Origin: Peptococcaceae bacterium
GTDB taxonomy: Bacteria > Bacillota > Desulfotomaculia > Desulfotomaculales > Desulfocucumaceae
Direction of reading: 5' to 3'
Length of the DNA: 9,573 nucleotides
Assembly: GCA_013336365.1 (NCBI GenBank)
Contig: JAAXTT010000048.1
Location: 1 to 9,573 of the forward strand
Part shown: piece by piece, positions 6,376-9,573 of the stretch
Layout: every line of letters starts with the position of its first letter
Numbering within the stretch: the first letter of the stretch is position 1
The notes under the pieces: generated by a model
Databases searched by the model: none
Seen by the model: only the letters and a program-made list of their open reading frames with translations
Told to the model about the DNA's origin: nothing
Translations under genes and position numbers: made by a program

Positions 6376-6918
6376 ATGAGGCAAATCAATTGGCCGGAGA
6401 TATATAAACCACTGGAAAAAGTCACTCCCTTGCTGGAGGATTGTGGTCGGCTGTGCAATAAAAAATGCTGTTCTCTTAAGGAGAGCGGAAAGGGAGTTTA
6501 TCTCTTCCCGGGTGAGGAAGTACTGTTTGAAAATGATAAGTCCTGGTGTCAAATCAGGGACGCCTCTGAAGTAAGCAATTACTACACCGGTGAGGAGTCT
6601 TTGATTTTGGATTGTACCGGTGAATGTCCAAGGGGAAAACGACCCTTGGTATGCAGGATTTTTCCAATGGCACCATATCTTGACCAAAAGGGAAGGTTGG
6701 AAGTCATATTTGACCCGGAGGCCTTCTTTATCTGCCCATTAGTCAGGCTTGGGGATAAAGCAGTGCTAAATTCAGACTTTATTGAAAAAGTTCTTCAGGT
6801 TTGGCTTGATTTGATTAAAAATAAAGAGATACGAGACAGGGTTGAAAAATATTCCGAGAGACTGGATAGTGAGGCAAAGGAGCCGTGGAAAATGCTCTTT
6901 GAGCATGAGGAAAAATAA
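6376..6918 (+). CDS. YkgJ-family cysteine cluster protein
   Basis: A 180-residue cytosolic protein with nine cysteines in the pattern of the YkgJ/Fli-like cysteine-cluster family (putative zinc- or iron-sulfur-binding, function not established). Cys23-x3-Cys27-x3-Cys31-Cys32 is near the N-terminus. Then come Cys58 (SWCQIRD), Cys80-x3-Cys84 (DCTGECPRGKRP), Cys93 in VCRIFPMAP, and Cys120 in FFICPLV. The cysteine-poor C-terminus (about 128-180) is helical and charged. No signal peptide or membrane segment is seen. ATG 6376 is chosen because of its ribosome binding site. The stop codon overlaps the next ATG by one base (TAATG), so the pair is almost certainly cotranscribed and translationally coupled. 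Confidence 0.82.
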   Translation: MRQINWPEIYKPLEKVTPLLEDCGRLCNKKCCSLKESGKGVYLFPGEEVLFENDKSWCQIRDASEVSNYYTGEESLILDCTGECPRGKRPLVCRIFPMAPYLDQKGRLEVIFDPEAFFICPLVRLGDKAVLNSDFIEKVLQVWLDLIKNKEIRDRVEKYSERLDSEAKEPWKMLFEHEEK

Positions 6919-7109
6919 TGAGAAAAACTCTGATAAAAGGTGATCAGGTTCAGCTTTGGCCTAAGGATACCTTTGGAAAATATGCTATTGTCAGGGAGGT
7001 TACAGAGCATTCTGTCACCTTTGAAATAACCCGGGTTGAACCCGGGGAAAGGTTTTACAAAATCGGAGACAAAATTACCCTGCCTAAGTCCCATATTTTT
7101 ATGGCGTAG
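6918..7109 (+). CDS. Small conserved-looking protein of unknown function, 63 aa
   Basis: I do not recognise a named family. The 63-residue protein is rich in alternating hydrophobic and charged residues that predict several beta strands (DQVQLWP, KYAIVREVTEH, VTFEITRVEPG, KIGDKITLP). This suggests a small SH3- or KOW-like barrel; the fold is an inference. It has no cysteines, membrane segment or signal peptide. It starts with ATG overlapping the stop of the cysteine-cluster gene by one base, which supports a real gene and a functional link to that protein. The reading frame contains a strong 8-bp hairpin sequence (7030-7046). No clear GC-rich terminator follows, only AT-rich sequence before the next promoter. 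Confidence 0.7.
   Translation: MRKTLIKGDQVQLWPKDTFGKYAIVREVTEHSVTFEITRVEPGERFYKIGDKITLPKSHIFMA
7030..7046 (+). repeat. GC-rich inverted repeat inside the 63-aa gene
   Basis: CCCGGGTT (7030-7037), one base, AACCCGGG (7039-7046). The arms are exact reverse complements, and AACCCGGGTT (7028-7037) is itself palindromic. This makes an unusually GC-rich block in otherwise AT-leaning DNA. It is not followed by a T-run, so it is not a standard terminator. Confidence 0.6.
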
Positions 7110-7134
7110 ACAGTTATTTTTTATTTATAATTAA

Positions 7135-7163
7135 TTGATAAGTGGGTTTTTTTTGTATAGAAT
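7135..7163 (+). promoter_or_regulatory. Candidate sigma-A promoter of the chemoreceptor gene
   Basis: TTGATA (7135-7140) and TAGAAT (7158-7163) are separated by 17 bp, with a T-run in the spacer. This predicts a leader of roughly 30 nt before the Shine-Dalgarno sequence at 7199. No sigma-D (motility) consensus was seen. Confidence 0.55.
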
Positions 7164-7198
7164 GGTAAGAATATTTTTTTATAACTTCAGGTATATTT

Positions 7199-7206
7199 AA
7201 GGAGGG
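7199..7206 (+). promoter_or_regulatory. Strong ribosome binding site before a near-cognate ATT start
   Basis: AAGGAGGG is the best Shine-Dalgarno sequence upstream of the chemoreceptor. No NTG codon in any frame lies 4-12 nt beyond it. The in-frame ATT at 7213 is 7 nt after AAGGAGG, while the first in-frame ATG (7273) is 67 nt away. A weaker GAGGAG (7246-7251) stands 9 nt before an in-frame CTG at 7261. Confidence 0.6.
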
Positions 7207-7212
7207 ATTTAT

Positions 7213-8481
7213 ATTTTCTTTTCATCGGCAAAGCCCAACAGGAAAGAGGAGCAATTAAATCTGCAGGCAGCTATGATAGCGCTTTCTTTCGACTTGTTTA
7301 CTGCAACCTACAATGAGTTGAACGCCTTCAAAACAGAGAACAGAGTCCAGACAGTAAATACCAAGGCCTCCAATCTGGCAGCTGCGGCAGAAGAATTATC
7401 TGCTTCAATACAAACCATGACCGGAAGCTTTGATCATGTTTCAGATGACCAAAGACTTATTGAAGGGAAGGTTGTTGGAGGGCAGGAATCTCTTCAAGAG
7501 GCAATAGAGAGTTTAGCCGGAGCGGAGAAATATATAGGTAATTTATCTGAAGTAGTTAATAATTTAGGAGAAAGAGTATCTGAAATCACCTCAGCAGTGG
7601 AGATAATTACCAATATTGCCGACCAAACCAACCTATTGGCGTTAAATGCTGCAATTGAGGCTGCCAGGGCAGGTGAACAGGGACGAGGTTTTTCGGTAGT
7701 TGCTGAGGAGGTCAGAAAACTGGCAGAAATGTCAGCAAACTCGGCAAAGGAAATTATGAAATATGCCTCATTTCTTGGCAAGGGCATGGCGGATACCTTG
7801 GAAAATATGCAAAGTGCTCAAGATGCCGTTAAGGCAGGAATCACCAGTGTTGAGTTGGCAACTATGCCCTTTAAGGAGATAATGGTAAATACCAAGGATC
7901 TGACTAATGTTTTGGAGGCCCTGACCAGCACAGCCGGAGAGCAGACTGCAGTGACTGAAGAGGTTGCTGCCAATGCTACCTCAATAACAGCTATTTCAGA
8001 CTTTTCTGCGGACATTAGTCGAGAGACCTTTGAGCACAGCATAACAATGCGTCGGCTTTTCGATGATAATTGGCCGGTGTTGGAAAAACAGGCGGATAAG
8101 GCCGGATTGGTTGGCTATCTTGCTATGAGGGTGGTGGATCATTCACGTTGGCTGGACAGAGTTTTGTCAGTGTTAAGCGGCAAGACCAAGGCCGGTGGGG
8201 TTCAATTGCCTGACCAGCATAACTGCATGCTGGGCAAGTGGTATTATGGTGAGGGCAAAGAAGTAATTAAAAAATATTCCCCTAAGGTTCAGGCGCTTTT
8301 TCAAGAATTGGAAGCTCCTCACAGTCAGGTCCATCAGATAGGAATTGCCGCAGTAAATTACTTTGAACGGGGAGATGAGGAAGCCGCGTTTTTGGAAAGC
8401 ATGAAGCTTACTGATGCAGCTAGGAATATTATTCATATTTTTATAGATCTTATCTCTGAAGTCAGGAAAGAAACAGAGTAA
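7213..8481 (+). CDS. Soluble methyl-accepting chemotaxis protein with C-terminal CZB domain
   Basis: Cytoplasmic chemoreceptor signalling to CheA/CheW. Numbering from ATG 7273 (402 residues): a helical arm begins near residue 30 (ASNLAAAAEELSASIQTM), the highly conserved hairpin tip is about 110-140 (IADQTNLLALNAAIEAARAGE, then QGRGFSVVAEEVRKLAE), and the return arm runs to about 260. A C-terminal chemoreceptor zinc-binding domain follows, with His290 (DHSRW), Cys318 in CMLGKW, and His350 and His354 (HSQVH), the complete 3His/1Cys zinc set. There is no membrane segment or periplasmic sensor, so the layout resembles Helicobacter TlpD, and CZB domains are linked to zinc and hypochlorous-acid sensing. 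The frame is open back to TAA 7198. The ribosome binding site favours ATT 7213, adding 20 residues. A weak hairpin follows the stop. Confidence 0.9.
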   Translation: MFFSSAKPNRKEEQLNLQAAMIALSFDLFTATYNELNAFKTENRVQTVNTKASNLAAAAEELSASIQTMTGSFDHVSDDQRLIEGKVVGGQESLQEAIESLAGAEKYIGNLSEVVNNLGERVSEITSAVEIITNIADQTNLLALNAAIEAARAGEQGRGFSVVAEEVRKLAEMSANSAKEIMKYASFLGKGMADTLENMQSAQDAVKAGITSVELATMPFKEIMVNTKDLTNVLEALTSTAGEQTAVTEEVAANATSITAISDFSADISRETFEHSITMRRLFDDNWPVLEKQADKAGLVGYLAMRVVDHSRWLDRVLSVLSGKTKAGGVQLPDQHNCMLGKWYYGEGKEVIKKYSPKVQALFQELEAPHSQVHQIGIAAVNYFERGDEEAAFLESMKLTDAARNIIHIFIDLISEVRKETE

Positions 8482-8505
8482 TTATTGTTTAGTAGCTAAC
8501 AATAA
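8482..8505 (+). terminator. Weak AT-rich hairpin after the chemoreceptor gene
   Basis: TTATTGTTTAG (8482-8492), loop TAG, CTAACAATAA (8496-8505) pair over 10 bp with one bulged T, starting directly after the stop codon. It lacks a T-run and GC content, so it may be a weak terminator or an mRNA 3'-end structure. Confidence 0.35.
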
Positions 8506-8535
8506 ACAAAGGTATTTAGTTTGCAAAAACTATAG

Positions 8536-8556
8536 TATAATGACCGTATAGGGTCA
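8536..8556 (+). promoter_or_regulatory. Candidate -10 with overlapping operator-like dyad
   Basis: TATAAT at 8536-8541 is a perfect -10, but no good -35 is seen (TATTTA at 8513-8518 has the right spacing and a poor match). TGACC (8541-8545), 6 nt, GGTCA (8552-8556) forms a perfect inverted repeat across the predicted start of transcription. A second small hairpin, AGCA/TGCT (8557-8568), follows. Together these suggest separate, possibly repressed, transcription of the next small gene. Confidence 0.45.
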
Positions 8557-8627
8557 AGCAATAGTGCTCTAGGATAGATTAAGCGGTTAATTTAGGGCAA
8601 ATGCAGTATATAGGGGTTGGTGATAAT

Positions 8628-8855
8628 ATGTTGAAGAATTCTTTTGAGATAATATTTCTGGCAGATGAGATAAGTGAAAGCATCTCAATGATAGAGTTGA
8701 TTAAGTCAAAGGTTAAGCAGGTAGAGGATGTTATCGGCAAAATTGACGATAACACTCCCACCGTTATTCAAGAGGCACTGTTTAATTTCCTTGCCCTGTT
8801 AAAGACCAAGGAAATAGAGTTGGAAAATGTAAGTGAACAGATTCTTCTGAATTAG
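8628..8855 (+). CDS. Unrecognised small acidic helical protein, 75 aa
   Basis: I do not recognise a family. The protein looks entirely alpha-helical, with hydrophobic residues spaced as in amphipathic helices. It has a likely break at DDNTP (about 40-44), many Glu and Asp residues, no cysteine or tryptophan, and no signal peptide. Two helices (about 5-38 and 44-72) could form a helical hairpin. ATG 8628 is favoured because GGTGAT (8619-8624), matching the 3' part of the Shine-Dalgarno consensus, stands just before it. An in-frame ATG at 8601 would add 9 residues, with only AGGG 3 nt upstream. It has its own promoter-like site and a strong terminator 33 bp after the stop, so it appears to be a single-gene unit next to the chemoreceptor. 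Any link to chemotaxis is speculation. Confidence 0.62.
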   Translation: MLKNSFEIIFLADEISESISMIELIKSKVKQVEDVIGKIDDNTPTVIQEALFNFLALLKTKEIELENVSEQILLN

Positions 8856-8888
8856 CCCGGGATATAATATTATTCAGTTGAAGATTTT

Positions 8889-8924
8889 AAGTGCTGACAA
8901 AAGCTGTCAGCACTTTTATTTTAT
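8889..8924 (+). terminator. Intrinsic terminator after the 75-aa gene
   Basis: Perfect 11-bp stem AAGTGCTGACA (8889-8899) with TGTCAGCACTT (8905-8915), loop AAAGC, followed by a T-rich run TTTTATTTTATT in the plus direction. The minus-strand side lacks a long T-run, so it mainly serves the plus-strand gene. Confidence 0.9.
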
Positions 8925-8945
8925 TGGAGTAATTCTCCGGATTGG

Positions 8946-9573
8946 CTATTTTCCGGGCTTATAGGCTTTCAAGCCCGAGCTTATTTTCGTTTCTTCAAAA
9001 TTAAATTCCCGGTAGACCATGCCCACTCCTTCTTTGAAATATTCGTAGGAAGTGGAATATTGGTCAGTGATTTTTACCTTTATGCAGTTAGCATAGGTCC
9101 CTAATGGGGTAGTTATTTCAGCATTTGTTGCCATTATTTCTCTTGATCCCTCTTTGGTTTGCCACTTATTGCCCGTTATCAAGGGCGTTTTTAAAATCAG
9201 GATATTTTCATTTGCCTGGCTGTTAAGAAGGTTGGTGTTTTTGTAAACCTCACCCTCACTGAATACCAGGGTTATTGAATCGTCAGTTATTTCGTAGATT
9301 TTTGCCATAACGGTTCCCCCGTTATCTTCCTTTATTTGATAGCGGGTTCCGGCAGAAAATATGACCTCACGTTTAAAGGACGCATATTCATTTCCATCCC
9401 CTTGATATTCCCAGATTGAACCCAGACTTAAGGGAAAGTAGAGAGCTGGAGGTTTTTCTTTTAGTTCATTATTTATAACAGGAGTAGGTGTTGTTTGATT
9501 GTTTCTTGTTGCACAGCCGTTGGTTGCCATGACCATAAATAAAACAAAGATTAGAATAAAGGGAAAATATTTT
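8946..9573 (-). CDS. Putative lipoprotein of unknown function, 5' end beyond window
   Basis: The minus-strand frame stays open to the right edge (at least 208 codons), so an ATG at 9536 is internal. The extra upstream codons complete a signal sequence: a hydrophobic run from Phe through LFMVM, then ATNGC, giving a plausible lipobox (TNGC, weaker than the LAGC consensus) with Cys at plus 9514-9516. A short polar Thr/Asn/Pro-rich linker follows, then a soluble extracellular domain beginning YFPLSLGSIWEYQG. That domain is rich in predicted beta strands and includes NEYASFKREV, EDNGGTVMAKIYEI, LKTPLITGNKW, TPLGTYANCIKVKI and YFKEGVGMVYREF. The pattern of repeated strands and a terminal GVGMV is familiar from uncharacterised Bacillota lipoproteins, but I cannot assign a function. 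It converges with the 75-aa gene. Confidence 0.75.
   Translation of the reverse strand, partial: KYFPFILIFVLFMVMATNGCATRNNQTTPTPVINNELKEKPPALYFPLSLGSIWEYQGDGNEYASFKREVIFSAGTRYQIKEDNGGTVMAKIYEITDDSITLVFSEGEVYKNTNLLNSQANENILILKTPLITGNKWQTKEGSREIMATNAEITTPLGTYANCIKVKITDQYSTSYEYFKEGVGMVYREFNFEETKISSGLKAYKPGK

Noticed and set aside
8541..8627. Riboswitch in the leader of the 75-aa gene
   Set aside because: Two small hairpins and a purine-rich stretch are present, but no conserved core of cyclic di-GMP, preQ1 or other known riboswitch classes could be matched.
9534..9536. ATG at 9536 as start of the lipoprotein
   Set aside because: The frame continues upstream to the window edge and those codons complete a hydrophobic signal segment, so this ATG is internal.

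Overview
The window looks like chromosome of an anaerobic, low-to-moderate GC Bacillota (Clostridia, possibly Peptococcaceae-like). This is inferred from the two-subunit type 1B dihydroorotate dehydrogenase (pyrK-pyrDB), Gram-positive style Shine-Dalgarno (SD) sequences (AAGGAG, GGAGGTGA), several non-ATG starts, an RqcH homologue and a YkgJ-type cysteine-cluster protein. The genus cannot be fixed from sequence alone.

Left part (1-4444): a pyrimidine biosynthesis cluster. The C-terminal two thirds of dihydroorotase (pyrC) runs in from the left edge and ends at a strong bidirectional terminator. One short gene on the opposite strand, a LapA-domain membrane protein, follows. The plus strand then resumes with pyrK, pyrDB, pyrF and pyrE. 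Together these turn carbamoyl-aspartate into dihydroorotate, orotate, OMP and UMP (chemical order pyrC, pyrDB/pyrK, pyrE, pyrF). No carAB and no recognisable PyrR attenuator is visible, so the second half of the pathway is probably transcribed from its own promoter.

Middle (4471-7109): rqcH, on the minus strand, converges on pyrE and diverges from a two-gene unit. That unit is a cysteine-cluster protein followed, with a 1-nt stop/start overlap, by a 63-aa protein of unknown function. The divergent intergenic region has a promoter in each direction and nested inverted repeats.

Right part (7110-9573): a soluble chemoreceptor with a C-terminal zinc-binding CZB domain (TlpD-like layout). Its ribosome binding site points to an ATT start. 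Next come an unrecognised 75-aa helical protein with a promoter-like site and a strong terminator, and a minus-strand lipoprotein that runs off the right edge.

Most of the window is ordinary core genome. The points most worth a second look are the near-cognate start codons of the chemoreceptor (ATT) and pyrE (CTG), the opposite-strand lapA splitting the pyr cluster, and the unrecognised small proteins. I found no clear new multi-gene system. No RNA gene, insertion sequence, CRISPR array or gene-free stretch over 300 bases was seen.
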